From JBBQFI01 sp038321775 (GTDB lineage: Bacteria; Verrucomicrobiota; Verrucomicrobiia; Chthoniobacterales; UBA10450): a stretch of DNA of 64,000 bases. This document shows, in pieces, positions 28,696 to 37,598 of the stretch. The translations under genes were made by a program, and so were the position numbers. Where the stretch lies: NCBI GenBank assembly GCA_038321775.1, contig JBBQFI010000007.1, forward strand, positions 62,001 through 126,000, given 5' to 3'. A model generated the notes under the pieces. The model saw nothing but the letters and a program-made list of their open reading frames with translations, had not been told where the DNA came from and made no database searches. The stretch's first letter is position 1. The number at the start of each line of letters is the position of its first letter.

Positions 28696-28733
28696 AAATG
28701 ACGAATTGGCGAAAGCTGATTCGTCATTTTCTT
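28696..28733 (+). terminator. Rho-independent terminator after rpoC
   Basis: AAATGACGAAT pairs perfectly with ATTCGTCATTT across a 12-base loop, and TTTTCTTTTT follows. This is a textbook terminator for the rplA-rpoC transcript. An ATG inside the left arm could open a longer frame for the next gene, which is a reason to reject that start. Confidence 0.85.
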
Positions 28734-28754
28734 TTTCTGGGCGATAAATCACAC

Positions 28755-29318
28755 ATGTCGATCGCGACAAAAACGGGTGACTCAGGTGAAACATCGCTCA
28801 TGTACGGCCGACGCGTTGCGAAAGATGATGTGCGGGTGGACGCGTACGGCTGTGTTGACGAATTAAATGCCGCGCTCGGTCTCGCCCGCGTCACCGCCTC
28901 CGATCCATTTGTGACGGAGCAGATTTACTCCGTGCAAAAGGAATTGATTACCGTGATGGGCGAACTCGCCACGGCTCCGGAAGATTTTTTACGCTACACA
29001 AAAGACGGGTTTAGCCTAACGACTCCGGAAATGGTCGATCGGCTCACTTCGGTAATCGACGAGCTGGAGAAGGACAAGCTCCTGCATTTCAAAGGCTGGG
29101 CCATTCCGGGAAGCACTTATGCCGGCGCTGCTCTCGACCTCGCACGCACGACATGCCGGCGGGCCGAACGACGTGTTGCGACTTTGGGTCGTGTTACCGA
29201 AAATTTTAACAAGGAAATTTTGCGTTATCTGAACCGACTCTCGGATCTGTGCTGGTTACTCGAACGGTATCTGGAGAAGCAGGCCATCTCGGATCGGCCG
29301 GGTATTACTGGTAGCTAA
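28755..29318 (+). CDS. pduO: Cob(I)alamin adenosyltransferase, PduO type
   Basis: The enzyme transfers adenosyl from ATP to cob(I)alamin to make coenzyme B12. I chose the ATG at 28755 because it gives the standard N-terminus SIATKTGDSGETSLMYGRRV. A longer frame would start inside the rpoC terminator. The 187-residue product continues with the conserved VDAYGCVDELNAALGLA and the C-terminal ARTTCRRAERRVATL and RYLNRLSDLCWLLERY. In PduO-type enzymes R-R-A-E-R and N-R-L-S-D contact ATP and the subunit interface. No B12-dependent enzyme is in the window. Confidence 0.93.
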   Translation: MSIATKTGDSGETSLMYGRRVAKDDVRVDAYGCVDELNAALGLARVTASDPFVTEQIYSVQKELITVMGELATAPEDFLRYTKDGFSLTTPEMVDRLTSVIDELEKDKLLHFKGWAIPGSTYAGAALDLARTTCRRAERRVATLGRVTENFNKEILRYLNRLSDLCWLLERYLEKQAISDRPGITGS

Positions 29319-29328
29319 CAAAGGAAAA

Positions 29329-29366
29329 GCCGCCGGCAACCTTCTCTGTCAAAGATTACCGACGGC
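29329..29366. terminator. Possible bidirectional hairpin between convergent genes
   Basis: GCCGCCGGCAA and TTACCGACGGC form an imperfect stem with two mismatches in the 65-base gap between the cobalamin adenosyltransferase gene and the large minus-strand gene. No T-run is present on either side, so termination is only a guess from position. Confidence 0.3.
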
Positions 29367-29383
29367 GACCTTGATTAAGATTG

Positions 29384-32300
29384 CTATGGCAGGGCAGTGC
29401 CCGACTTAGACTTCACGAGCGAAACATCGGAGCTGTTGATAAGTCCATTAAGAGTAACGTCCGTTCTAAAGTTACTCTGTGTCGCAGCCGTTCCGCTCTG
29501 GGCCTTTGTTTGACTAACATCGGAGCTATTCGTTGAACCGTTTGCGCTAGTATCGCCAAGTAGAATCCCCATCGGGATATCCACATTGCCGGATGCCGTC
29601 CCGTTGTTTACGCTAAAGAGTCTAAGGGTAATCTTTTGAGCGTTGGTTACTCCGGTAAGGTCGACGGTTACTACCGCACCGTTTACGGTGACGTTAGTAA
29701 CGCTTCCCGTTCCCGAAACAACCTGTGCTTTGGGATTCCCATCCACCGTCACAGGAACGGCGAATCCAACGACGACCTTGAAATCACCGTTCGTACCGCC
29801 AGTCCGGCACTCGATACCCACGCCAGGTGGCGGCGTCGGCGGAACCAACAGATTCACATCGAAGTCACCCGCGCCTGTGTGCGTTTTGCGCGAGACAGCA
29901 GAGATCGGCGTGGGCGGACCGACTTGTGCCAGACATGTTGGGAACGTCGGGTTCATTCTTGCGTTGGGCCCGCCTGTCTGCCTGGTGAATTCCGCGTGGG
30001 TGGCAGTCGATCCATTGTCTGCATAAATAATATTGGCGAGACCATCGGGGCCGATGTTCACCTCGAAGTAATCGAGTAATGAGCGATCGGATGTGCCGAT
30101 GAGTCCGCCCGTGCTGATTTGTCCCTTATGCATCACATGATCGCCTGCCTGCACGACGGTGAAGACAGGTTCGCGGCTGGCGGCGTTGAGGGACTGCGCG
30201 AAGAACATGTTCCATTGCGCGGCGTTCGTGCCGGTCGGCAACGTGTTGGGATCACCTACCGTTGTCGTCTTATAATAGACAATGTCCACGCGGCCGTCGT
30301 CGCCGGCGGCTACCCATGGCAGCACGGCAGTTTCGTCCGCCGCCAGGGAGCCGGAACTGACTGGAAACGGTCCGTAAAAGGTCTTGCCATGATCATGTGA
30401 GCTGGCGAACCAAATACTGAACTCGTTAGTCCGGGCGTTATTCATACTCCATACCGCGTAGATATTTCCGGCCGAATCGATATCGCCCGCGGGAAAGATG
30501 TTCGCGTTGTTAACGCCAAATGTTTCCGATCCCGCAGGTGGTGGCGGCGTGGTTGGCGAATCAATCGCGCCCTTGAACACGGGATAGTTCACGAAATTTC
30601 CAGGGATGCCTCCAGCCACCGCCGGCGGATCGGCGCCAAAGACCCAGACATTCAGAAGCTTCCCGAACGGCGGCTGCGCAATGTTATTGCGTGCAATCGA
30701 TGCGTTGAAGACTCCATAGATCCTGTGCGTTTGTTTGTCGACAAACAGTGGGCCGGGATTGGTGTTGGGCACCGTTGTCGCCAATTCGGGATCGACAAAA
30801 GTATTCTGCGTCACCCAGGCATTATCATTCGCCGAGCTCGATAAACGAATAATCTCCGTCGCGAGCTCGTGATCCACCTCGTAGACGTATTGATCCGTGG
30901 AGATTCGATCGGCGGCGAGCCATTGTCGATCAGACGAAATACCGGTATCGCCGGCAATGCCACCGGTCCCGGGTTTGAAGAATGTCGCTCCGCCGTCGGT
31001 CGATTTGCGGATGTGGTCCGAAGTCAATCCGAGATCGGTGTAGTAAACTTGATCGGGTCGGGTGCCATCAGGTTTCGGGAAGGTGATGACGTCTTCGTCC
31101 CCGCCCGTCAATGTCGCTTCATCCGCGACCGGGTTTACTGGAGGCAGGAAACTCGCCCCATTATTCACCGATTTCCACGACCACGGATTGCCCGGAGCAG
31201 AGACGTAGATGCAGTTATGTGTGTCGACCCAGATGCTCGGTTCCGCTCCCGGCGAACCGACCGCGATATTGGCAGAGAATGTCGACGGGGCGGGCGCGGC
31301 CGGCGGCGCATAAGCGACGGCTCCACCCGTTTGTTTCGTATACCACGCGTTCGTCTTGCAGGTGGCGGCGGGGCAGTTGTTCACGCTGTCGGCAAAGGCG
31401 ATACTTGCATTTCCTGCCGGATCCAGGGCCATGGTGTAATATTCGAGCAGATCGCGGTTATCTGTTCCGGTGCAACCACTGCCGTTAAAGCAAATGTTTG
31501 TATCGTGAATGGCGTTGGTAGTTACCTGCACCTGGTTGAAGACGGGCGATCCCGAGAGCGCATTGGTTGTCTGCGCAAAAAACACCTGCCAGTTAAATGG
31601 CGCTACCATCGGCGACGCTCCGCTCGATCCGAGCCACGTGATGTCGACCACACCGGGGCTTCCCGCAACCACCCAGGGCATGACCGCTGTTGTCGTATTT
31701 CCGCTTCCGCTGTCTACCTGAACCGCCGGCAACCACGACGTGCCGCCATTGCTTGAGCTCGTTAGGTAAACATGGAAACCATTGCTACTACTCCGCCCGA
31801 AAACAAGATGAAGATTGCCGCCGCGATCAATGGCCAGAATCGTAAACTTGTGTCCGGGCTCGCTTCCGGCCGGGCCCGAGTAAGCCGTCGTCTCGGTCCA
31901 TGTCGCTCCGCCATCCGTCGATTTAAGCAAGTGAATTTCTGTGAGGGCGTTGGACGGAATGGTGGTGGTGTAGAGATTCCCATTGTAGGGATCGACAACA
32001 AGATTGCCCTCCGTGCTATTACCTGTCCGCACCAGAACAGGGGCGCCAAACGTTTGTCCGGCATCGATCGACTTGGCGAAAAACAGATCGCCCGTTCCCG
32101 GCGCCATCCGATAAGTCATATTTAAAGTTTGCGCACCATACGCGGCAATCCATTGTCGATCGTCCGAGACCACCGTGGCAGCAGCGCCATTCACCATCCA
32201 CGCCTGCCCTGGCTCAACTCCACCCGTTCCTCCATCCAGCGAAGTAGAGACGGTTACGTTCCCAACCCAAAGGGAAGAAACGTAAAGATAGCCGCCCGGA

Positions 32301-32770
32301 GAAACATCAATGGAATCATCCGCGCCACCCAGTCCGGCGCACTGCGGCAGGGTCGGGCAATGGTCCTGCGCACCGTCGGGTTGGCCTAGGTAAACGAAAC
32401 TCGCACCAGTGTTTTTCGATTTCCATAAGTCAACGCCGCCAGGCACGCCCTGAATCGCGGTCACGTAGATGTTGCCGAAATTATCAATCTTGATTTCCGG
32501 TTCGCCGCCTTGCTGGAAAAAGATGGGAGACAAGGGCCGCGACAATTGTATCGGACTGCTAAAAGTAAAAGCGGATGGCGCATCTGTAATATGCGTTCCA
32601 GTTCGTTCATTCGGAGCCGAAGTTACTGCGGGAGTTTGCTTCTTTGGCGTGGCGCCTTTTCCAGGAGGCGCCGCAGCCTCCAGTAAGTAAATGCCAACAA
32701 AGCAACCGGCTGCTAGAAACATTGAGGCTAGAAGCCAGCGCCATTTCGTGTTCGCGATAAATGTGCGCAT
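29384..32770 (-). CDS. Giant exported protein with BNR-like repeats and a dockerin-type C-terminus
   Basis: I chose the ATG at 32770 because it opens a signal peptide or anchor (MRTFIANTKWRWLLASMF, then LAAGCFVGIYLL). The longest frame adds 42 unlikely residues. The 1128-residue protein contains several sialidase-like BNR/Asp-box units such as KSTDGGATWTETT, SSSNGGTSWLPA, KSTDGGATFFKPG and SSHDHGKTFYGPF, which implies a beta-propeller. The last about 60 residues hold two dockerin-like calcium loops, DTSANGSTNSSDVSQTKAQ and DVTLNGLINSSDVSLVKSK. Dockerin-like tails without cohesins are common in Verrucomicrobia and Planctomycetes. No catalytic residues were recognised. The gene lies 151 bases downstream of the sensor kinase gene on the same strand. 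Confidence 0.8.
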   Translation of the reverse strand: MRTFIANTKWRWLLASMFLAAGCFVGIYLLEAAAPPGKGATPKKQTPAVTSAPNERTGTHITDAPSAFTFSSPIQLSRPLSPIFFQQGGEPEIKIDNFGNIYVTAIQGVPGGVDLWKSKNTGASFVYLGQPDGAQDHCPTLPQCAGLGGADDSIDVSPGGYLYVSSLWVGNVTVSTSLDGGTGGVEPGQAWMVNGAAATVVSDDRQWIAAYGAQTLNMTYRMAPGTGDLFFAKSIDAGQTFGAPVLVRTGNSTEGNLVVDPYNGNLYTTTIPSNALTEIHLLKSTDGGATWTETTAYSGPAGSEPGHKFTILAIDRGGNLHLVFGRSSSNGFHVYLTSSSNGGTSWLPAVQVDSGSGNTTTAVMPWVVAGSPGVVDITWLGSSGASPMVAPFNWQVFFAQTTNALSGSPVFNQVQVTTNAIHDTNICFNGSGCTGTDNRDLLEYYTMALDPAGNASIAFADSVNNCPAATCKTNAWYTKQTGGAVAYAPPAAPAPSTFSANIAVGSPGAEPSIWVDTHNCIYVSAPGNPWSWKSVNNGASFLPPVNPVADEATLTGGDEDVITFPKPDGTRPDQVYYTDLGLTSDHIRKSTDGGATFFKPGTGGIAGDTGISSDRQWLAADRISTDQYVYEVDHELATEIIRLSSSANDNAWVTQNTFVDPELATTVPNTNPGPLFVDKQTHRIYGVFNASIARNNIAQPPFGKLLNVWVFGADPPAVAGGIPGNFVNYPVFKGAIDSPTTPPPPAGSETFGVNNANIFPAGDIDSAGNIYAVWSMNNARTNEFSIWFASSHDHGKTFYGPFPVSSGSLAADETAVLPWVAAGDDGRVDIVYYKTTTVGDPNTLPTGTNAAQWNMFFAQSLNAASREPVFTVVQAGDHVMHKGQISTGGLIGTSDRSLLDYFEVNIGPDGLANIIYADNGSTATHAEFTRQTGGPNARMNPTFPTCLAQVGPPTPISAVSRKTHTGAGDFDVNLLVPPTPPPGVGIECRTGGTNGDFKVVVGFAVPVTVDGNPKAQVVSGTGSVTNVTVNGAVVTVDLTGVTNAQKITLRLFSVNNGTASGNVDIPMGILLGDTSANGSTNSSDVSQTKAQSGTAATQSNFRTDVTLNGLINSSDVSLVKSKSGTALP

Positions 32771-32921
32771 AGAAGGTCTTTTTTGTTTTGAGTCAATATC
32801 TCTTCGGGCGGTACGGCACTGGAGGATGGGAGAGACGCCGAATTTTTTATTACATTGCTGTAATGTAATGCGAGGAGATTGATCCAATTGATGCAAGCTC
32901 TTCGGAGATGCCTAACGAGCT

Positions 32922-34340
32922 TTAGGTTATCGAGTGGACCGGTTTCTCGGGCGAAGTATCTGGAAAGGCAAGAGTTACAATCGTACCGTAATTGACTTCG
33001 CTCGTTATGTCGGCCGAGCCTCCGTGGAGTTCGGCAATGGATTTTACCAGGGCCAGACCCAGGCCCGCGCCCTGGGAGCTGCGCGAAGAATCCACACGAT
33101 AAAACCGATCGAAGACTTTTGCGATGTGCTGCGAAGGAATTCCGCAGCCTGTATCGCTGACAGTTATCAGCGATTCATCGGGATTTTTGGAAATTGAAAG
33201 TTGAATTTTGCCGCCGGCAGGAGTGAAGCGTAACGCATTCTCGGTCAGATTGCTTATGGCACGGTCGAAGAGCAATGGGTCGGCGGAAACGTCACCGGTT
33301 CCATCGCAAGCAATCACAACCTGTTCTTCCTCGGCAATGGTCTGATAAAACGCTGCGATTTTTTCGATCTGTTCTCGTCCGTTGAATCGAGTGCGCTGAA
33401 TTTGGCGTTCAGCTGATTCGGCACGGGCGAGAAAAAGTAGATTGTCGATGATCCCGGAAAGTCTCTCGCACTCGGCGACATTCGATTCGATTACTTCACG
33501 ATACTCGCTGGATGTGCGTGGGCGTGTTAGGGCTACCTCTGCTTCGCCTCGAATATTCGCCACGGGCGTGCGGATTTCGTGAGCAATGTCGGCGGAGAAT
33601 TGCGACAAGCGCGTGAACGATTTTTCGAGACGATCGAGCATGTCATCGAAAGCGGCGGCGAGCGGTTGAAGTTCGAGGGGCCATCCAGTTGGAGGCACTC
33701 GCTCGTGGAGGTGAGTGGGACCAACACGTTTGAAGGAGCGCGTCATTTCCGCGAGTGGTCGCAAGCCACGTTTCGTTACCGTCGTCGCGATCATGGCGGA
33801 GAGGAGGATGCCAAAGATCAGCACAACGCCGAGAAGGGCGCCGAATTCCTGAGTGAACTGTTCGTCTACGGTGCGATCCTGTCCCACCTCAATTATATAT
33901 GAGCGTCCGTTCGCGGCAGGGCCCGCTGTCGTAAGAGAAAACAGACGGCCGCGCACCCGGTAATCCCTCGGCGTGTCGATCGCGCCGTCAGGTCGCGGTT
34001 TAGGAAAAACGCGCGACGGCAATATCTCATCCATTCCTGGCGTCTGGGCGAGGGTTTGGCTGGTGGAATCAAGAAGGCGAATCCAATACGTGATGTTTTT
34101 GCCCGTGAGCGGCAGCTTCAGTTGCTCCTGCATTGCTGCAGGCCCGTTGATATTTTTTAAATCAGCGCGCAACGCAGAAATTCTATCGCTCAGAAAAACG
34201 TTGTCTTCTTCGAATGCGTGCCTAACGACAATCAGATAGAGCACAACGAGGCCGCAGCAAAGCAGTAACGCCGCCGCCAGGGTGAAGCGAAAGACGAGTT
34301 GCGATGCTATCGAGCGCGGTTTAGCCGGCTTTGAGAACAT
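32922..34340 (-). CDS. Sensor histidine kinase, CusS-like
   Basis: The 472-residue membrane kinase has a first transmembrane helix at about residues 16-36, a periplasmic sensor of about 130 residues, a second helix near 170-190 and a HAMP linker. The phosphorylated His lies in FSADIAHEIRTPVANIRGEAE near residue 262. The ATP-binding domain has ISNLTENALRF (N box), VSDTGCGIP (G1), VFDRFYRVD (F box) and GAGLGLALVKSIAE (G2). The family includes heavy-metal sensors such as CusS. The actual signal is not visible. Its ATG lies 20 bases inside the 3' end of the response regulator gene. The dispersed motif follows its stop by a few bases. Confidence 0.9.
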   Translation of the reverse strand: MFSKPAKPRSIASQLVFRFTLAAALLLCCGLVVLYLIVVRHAFEEDNVFLSDRISALRADLKNINGPAAMQEQLKLPLTGKNITYWIRLLDSTSQTLAQTPGMDEILPSRVFPKPRPDGAIDTPRDYRVRGRLFSLTTAGPAANGRSYIIEVGQDRTVDEQFTQEFGALLGVVLIFGILLSAMIATTVTKRGLRPLAEMTRSFKRVGPTHLHERVPPTGWPLELQPLAAAFDDMLDRLEKSFTRLSQFSADIAHEIRTPVANIRGEAEVALTRPRTSSEYREVIESNVAECERLSGIIDNLLFLARAESAERQIQRTRFNGREQIEKIAAFYQTIAEEEQVVIACDGTGDVSADPLLFDRAISNLTENALRFTPAGGKIQLSISKNPDESLITVSDTGCGIPSQHIAKVFDRFYRVDSSRSSQGAGLGLALVKSIAELHGGSADITSEVNYGTIVTLAFPDTSPEKPVHSIT

Positions 34341-34992
34341 AACCGACGCCGCGAATGGTGTGGATCAGTTTCAGCTTGAATGGATCGTCCACCTTTGCGC
34401 GCAATCGTCGCACCATGACATCAACGACATTGGTTCCCGAATCAAAATTCAGCCCCCACACCTGTTCGATGATCTCAGTCCGCGAAACGACCTCGCCGGA
34501 CGAGCGCATCAAATGAGCGAGCAAAAGAAATTCCTTCATCGTAAGGTTAAGCGCCACGCCAGCCCGAGTGGCCCGGTGTCGACGCGTGTCGATCACGAGA
34601 TCCTCGATTTGCAATTTCTCCGGATTCCGCGCCGGTGATCGGCGTAAAAGCGAACGCACGCGCGCGATTAATTCGGAAAATGCGAACGGTTTGACCAGAT
34701 AATCGTCGGCTCCGAGCTCGAGCCCTTTTACGCGGTCGGGAACGCTGTCGCGCGCGGTGAGAAAAAGAACGGGCGTATGGATGCCGCCGCCGCGTAATCC
34801 CGAAACGACAGCCCAGCCATCTTTTTTCGGCAGCATGACGTCGACGATGAAAAGATCCCAGCGCGAGGCCAGGCCCTGTTGCAATCCTGTCTCGCCGTCC
34901 GGTGCGATCTCGACGTTGAATCCACCTTCGCGGAGCCCTTTCGACAAAAAGGCCGCGGTTTTCTTTTCATCTTCGACGACAAGAATTCGCAT
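34321..34992 (-). CDS. OmpR/CusR-family response regulator
   Basis: The start at 34992 gives the standard receiver N-terminus MRILVVEDEKKTAAFLSKGL. A longer frame is unlikely. The 223-residue protein has the acidic pair ED, the phosphorylated Asp in LFIVDVMLPKKDGW, the switch Thr in VLFLTARDS, the Lys in DYLVKPFAFSEL and a C-terminal winged helix (LNLTMKEFLLLAHLMRSSGE and NVVDVMVRRLRAKVD). The class binds DNA as a dimer and usually autoregulates with its partner kinase, whose gene it overlaps by 20 bases. Targets are unknown. The exported BNR/dockerin gene directly downstream is the nearest candidate. Confidence 0.93.
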   Translation of the reverse strand: MRILVVEDEKKTAAFLSKGLREGGFNVEIAPDGETGLQQGLASRWDLFIVDVMLPKKDGWAVVSGLRGGGIHTPVLFLTARDSVPDRVKGLELGADDYLVKPFAFSELIARVRSLLRRSPARNPEKLQIEDLVIDTRRHRATRAGVALNLTMKEFLLLAHLMRSSGEVVSRTEIIEQVWGLNFDSGTNVVDVMVRRLRAKVDDPFKLKLIHTIRGVGYVLKAG

Positions 34993-35147
34993 CGATCCCG
35001 AGTATAAGGCTTCAGGACGTTGACTCAAGACTTCCCGACAAAACCAGATCGCCGCCGAGCGTTGAAATTGCAGTTGCCTTCTCCGGTGGGGTGTAGCATC
35101 TTCCCCGTCCCCCTCCGCGAATTGCTTGCGGATCCGTGTTAAAACTT

Positions 35148-35879
35148 ATGTCGACGACGATTGAATTAGTTCCTGAATTGCTCGAAGCCGGTGTCCACTT
35201 TGGACATCAAACCAAACGCTGGAACCCGAAGATGAAGCCGTACATTTTCGAGAAGCGTAATTCGATTTATATCATCAATCTTGATGAAACCGTGCGCCAA
35301 TTGCATCGCGCCACGGAGTTTTTGCAGGAAGTCACGCGTCGAGGCGGGAAAATTCTTTTTGTCGGCTGCAAGAAACAAGCGCAGGAAGCGGTCAAGGAAG
35401 CGGCCGTCGCGTGTGGACAATTTTATGTAAACCAGCGCTGGCTCGGCGGCACGCTCACCAATCTCGCCACGATTCGCAAAAGCATCGGCCGGCTCAGGTA
35501 CATCGAAGAGATCGAAAAATCTCCCGAGTACAAAAAGATGGGCAAACAGGAATTGGCCGCGCTCAACCGCGAAGCCACGAAGTTGCGCCGCAATCTTGAT
35601 GGTATTTTGGAGATGACACAAAAGCCGGACGTGATGGTGATCATCGATACCCAGCGTGAGCAGAACGCCGTGCTCGAAGCGCGTCGGCTTGGCATCCCTG
35701 TGGTCGCCATTGTCGACACCAACGCCGATCCGGAATTGATCGATTACCCAATTGCCGGCAACGACGACGCCATTCGCGCGATTCGAGTTGTTCTGCAAAA
35801 ACTGGTCGACGCCATCGTCTCTGCGACCGGCGAACCGCACATTCGCGACCAGGTCGAGATGGCCGGTGTCTCGGCGTAG
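35148..35879 (+). CDS. rpsB: 30S ribosomal protein S2
   Basis: S2 binds the head-platform junction of the small subunit. I chose the ATG at 35148 (MSTTIELVPELLEAGVHFGH) instead of a GTG 12 bases upstream. The product has 243 residues and the conserved HFGHQTKRWNPKMKPYIF, FVGCKKQAQEAVKEAA, QRWLGGTLTN and PVVAIVDTNADPELIDYPI. It is followed after 60 bases by tsf, the usual rpsB-tsf arrangement. It is divergent from the response regulator gene, with 155 bases between them. Confidence 0.97.
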   Translation: MSTTIELVPELLEAGVHFGHQTKRWNPKMKPYIFEKRNSIYIINLDETVRQLHRATEFLQEVTRRGGKILFVGCKKQAQEAVKEAAVACGQFYVNQRWLGGTLTNLATIRKSIGRLRYIEEIEKSPEYKKMGKQELAALNREATKLRRNLDGILEMTQKPDVMVIIDTQREQNAVLEARRLGIPVVAIVDTNADPELIDYPIAGNDDAIRAIRVVLQKLVDAIVSATGEPHIRDQVEMAGVSA

Positions 35880-35939
35880 ACCGTCGCACGAAGAACTTTC
35901 TGACGCGTTCGGTCCGGGCGCGGGATAATTATTTTTAAA

Positions 35940-36551
35940 ATGGAAATCAACCCTCAACTCGTTAAGCAACTGCGCGAAAAAACCAACGCCGGCATGATGG
36001 ACTGCAAACGCGCGCTGGCGGAATCCAATGGCGACCTGGAAAAAGCGGAAGCGATTTTGCGGACGAAAGGCATCGCGAGCGCGAGCAAAAAATCTTCGCG
36101 TGCGACGAAAGAAGGCATCGTCGCTTCCTACATTCATCTCCAGGGAAAAGTGGGCGTCCTCGTCGAAGTGAATTGCGAAACCGATTTCGTGGCAAAGAAC
36201 GAAAACTTTCGCTCATTTGTGAAAGACATCACGCTGCACATCGCTGCGGCCCATCCGATGTATGTGAGTCGCGAAGAAGTTCCGTCCGCTCTGATCGAGA
36301 GCGAGCGCGCGATTTACAAAGAGCAGGTCAAAGGCAAACCGGAAAACGTGATTGATAAAATCGTGGACGGAAAGCTGGACAAGTTTTACGGCACGGTTTG
36401 TTTGCTCGAGCAGGGCTTCATCAAAGATCCCGACCACACCATCAAAGAATTGGTGGCGACCAAGATCGCTGAGCTGGGCGAGAATATCGTCATTCGTCGC
36501 TTCACGCGTTATCTCGTCGGCGAACGGCTCGAGTCCGCATCCGCTTCATAA
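35940..36551 (+). CDS. tsf: Elongation factor Ts
   Basis: EF-Ts recycles EF-Tu by exchanging GDP for GTP. The 203-residue protein has the N-terminal UBA-like start LVKQLREKTNAGMMDCKRAL and the core VEVNCETDFVAKNENF, where TDFVAKN contacts EF-Tu. It is the short form (about 200 residues, against 283 in E. coli) found in Thermus and several other phyla, with a single core subdomain. It follows rpsB in what is probably one transcript. A palindromic element ending in a T-run starts directly at its stop codon. Confidence 0.95.
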   Translation: MEINPQLVKQLREKTNAGMMDCKRALAESNGDLEKAEAILRTKGIASASKKSSRATKEGIVASYIHLQGKVGVLVEVNCETDFVAKNENFRSFVKDITLHIAAAHPMYVSREEVPSALIESERAIYKEQVKGKPENVIDKIVDGKLDKFYGTVCLLEQGFIKDPDHTIKELVATKIAELGENIVIRRFTRYLVGERLESASAS

Positions 36552-36657
36552 TTGGTAGCGGTGCGCCTTCTGCCCGGAGGAGGTTCGCGTGTCGCCAATC
36601 CGCGCAACGCCTGATGTCAATTAGTCGGCGAGACGGCGCTTCCGGCCTACCATTTTT
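36552..36657 (+). repeat. Imperfect palindromic element after tsf, also a likely terminator
   Basis: TTGGTAGCGGTGCGCC at 36552-36567 pairs imperfectly with GGCGCTTCCGGCCTACCAT at 36635-36652, and a T-run (CATTTTTATA) follows. The outer GGTAG/CTACC ends are like those of the palindromes at 38308 and 39035, so it may belong to the same REP-like family. Its position at the tsf stop suggests that it also ends the rpsB-tsf transcript. The remaining bases up to the next gene at 36790 show only a Shine-Dalgarno sequence. Confidence 0.55.
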
Positions 36658-36789
36658 ATACACGCACTGTCGCGACGCGGTGCGTTTCTGTGGTGTCGAG
36701 GCTCATAAAGGGGAGCGTCGGCAATTACCTAATCGGGAAAAGCGAATCAATCGCGATTCGCATTAACAAACAATAACGGAGGAAAATTT

Positions 36790-37344
36790 ATGAGCATGGA
36801 TTCATTGAAAGACTTGTACATCGACGAACTGAAAGATCTTTACAGCGCGGAGACGCAATTGGTGAAGGCGCTGCCGAAGATGGCGAAGAAGGCGACGTCG
36901 CCGGAATTGAAAAAAGCGTTCCAGGATCATCTGGAAGAAACCAAAGGGCACGTGGAACGACTCGAAGAGATTTTCGAGGGTCTGGAGGAGAAGCCGACCG
37001 GCAAAACCTGCAAAGCGATGAAGGGCCTGGTCGAAGAAGGCGAGGAAGTCATCAAGGAAGATGGCAACGAGGCGGTCCTGGATGCAGCGCTGATCGGTGC
37101 GGCGCAACGCGTGGAGCATTATGAAATCGCTGGTTACGGTGTCGTGCGCACGTTCGCGACGATTCTCGGCGAAGATGATGCGGCCGATCTGCTTCAGGAA
37201 ACGCTCGATGAAGAGGGCGAGGCCGACCAGAAGCTAACGCAGATCGCGGAGGAGGATATTAACTTCGAGGCATCAAACGAAGACGACGAAGAGGAGAAGG
37301 CTCCGAAACGCGGCGGGATGAAAAAAGTCGCGAGTCGCCGATAA
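36790..37344 (+). CDS. YciE/DUF892-family ferritin-like protein
   Basis: The 184-residue protein begins with the family signature SLKDLYIDELKDLYSAETQL and carries acidic/His helices (QDHLEETKGHVERLEEIFE and AAQRVEHYEIAGYGVVRTFA) that fit the four-helix ferritin-like fold of YciE/YciF proteins. These are associated with stress responses. Iron binding is plausible but not proven. The C-terminal about 25 residues are charged (NEDDEEEKAPKRGGMKKV). GGAGG at 36779-36783, seven bases before ATG 36790, sets the start over a second ATG two codons on. Confidence 0.9.
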   Translation: MSMDSLKDLYIDELKDLYSAETQLVKALPKMAKKATSPELKKAFQDHLEETKGHVERLEEIFEGLEEKPTGKTCKAMKGLVEEGEEVIKEDGNEAVLDAALIGAAQRVEHYEIAGYGVVRTFATILGEDDAADLLQETLDEEGEADQKLTQIAEEDINFEASNEDDEEEKAPKRGGMKKVASRR

Positions 37345-37434
37345 CGGAAAACGCAGGCCGGCCAAGGCCTGTCGACGAATGAATTGCGCCACCGAAGTCC
37401 GTGTGACTTCGGTGGCGTTTTCGTTTTTAATTAA

Positions 37435-37591
37435 AATCGCGAATGTCGCGAAAGGTGGATCGAGCAGTCCCTTGCTCGATGTTGGATGTGGCGGCGAAGC
37501 CGCATTTATTTGGCACGCCCTCGCCTCCGGCTCGGAGAGGAGAGGCCGATCCACCTGCGCGATCCACCTTTAATCTGCGCAATCCGCGATT
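37435..37591. repeat. MITE/REP-like palindromic element with nested hairpins
   Basis: A perfect 12-base inverted repeat, AAAGGTGGATCG at 37451-37462 and CGATCCACCTTT at 37560-37571, bounds about 121 bases. The symmetry extends imperfectly outward to AATCGCG at 37435 and CGCGATT ending at 37591. Inside are smaller hairpins: ATCGAGCA with TGCTCGAT, GCGGC with GCCGC, and a GAGG/CCTC-rich stem. There is no coding content. It fills almost all of the gap between the YciE-like gene and the nucleotidyltransferase pair. The structure suggests a non-autonomous mobile element or a REP cluster. Confidence 0.65.
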
Positions 37592-37598
37592 AGAGTTA

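Noticed and set aside
28698..28754. Upstream ATG for the cobalamin adenosyltransferase gene
   Set aside because: It lies within the terminator stem of the rpoC transcript and adds residues not found in the family.
30869..31756. Plus-strand open frame of about 295 codons inside the giant exported gene
   Set aside because: It is antisense to a well-supported BNR/dockerin protein, is rich in Arg and Cys as expected for a shadow frame, and has no motif.
35166..36137. Minus-strand open frame spanning rpsB and the start of tsf
   Set aside because: It covers two conserved translation genes in antisense, and its protein is His/Arg/Phe-rich shadow sequence.
37435..37591. CRISPR array or integrase attachment site in the repeat-rich accessory stretch
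   Set aside because: The repeats are inverted, not direct and evenly spaced, and there are no cas or integrase genes. The tRNA gene in the window has no duplicated end.
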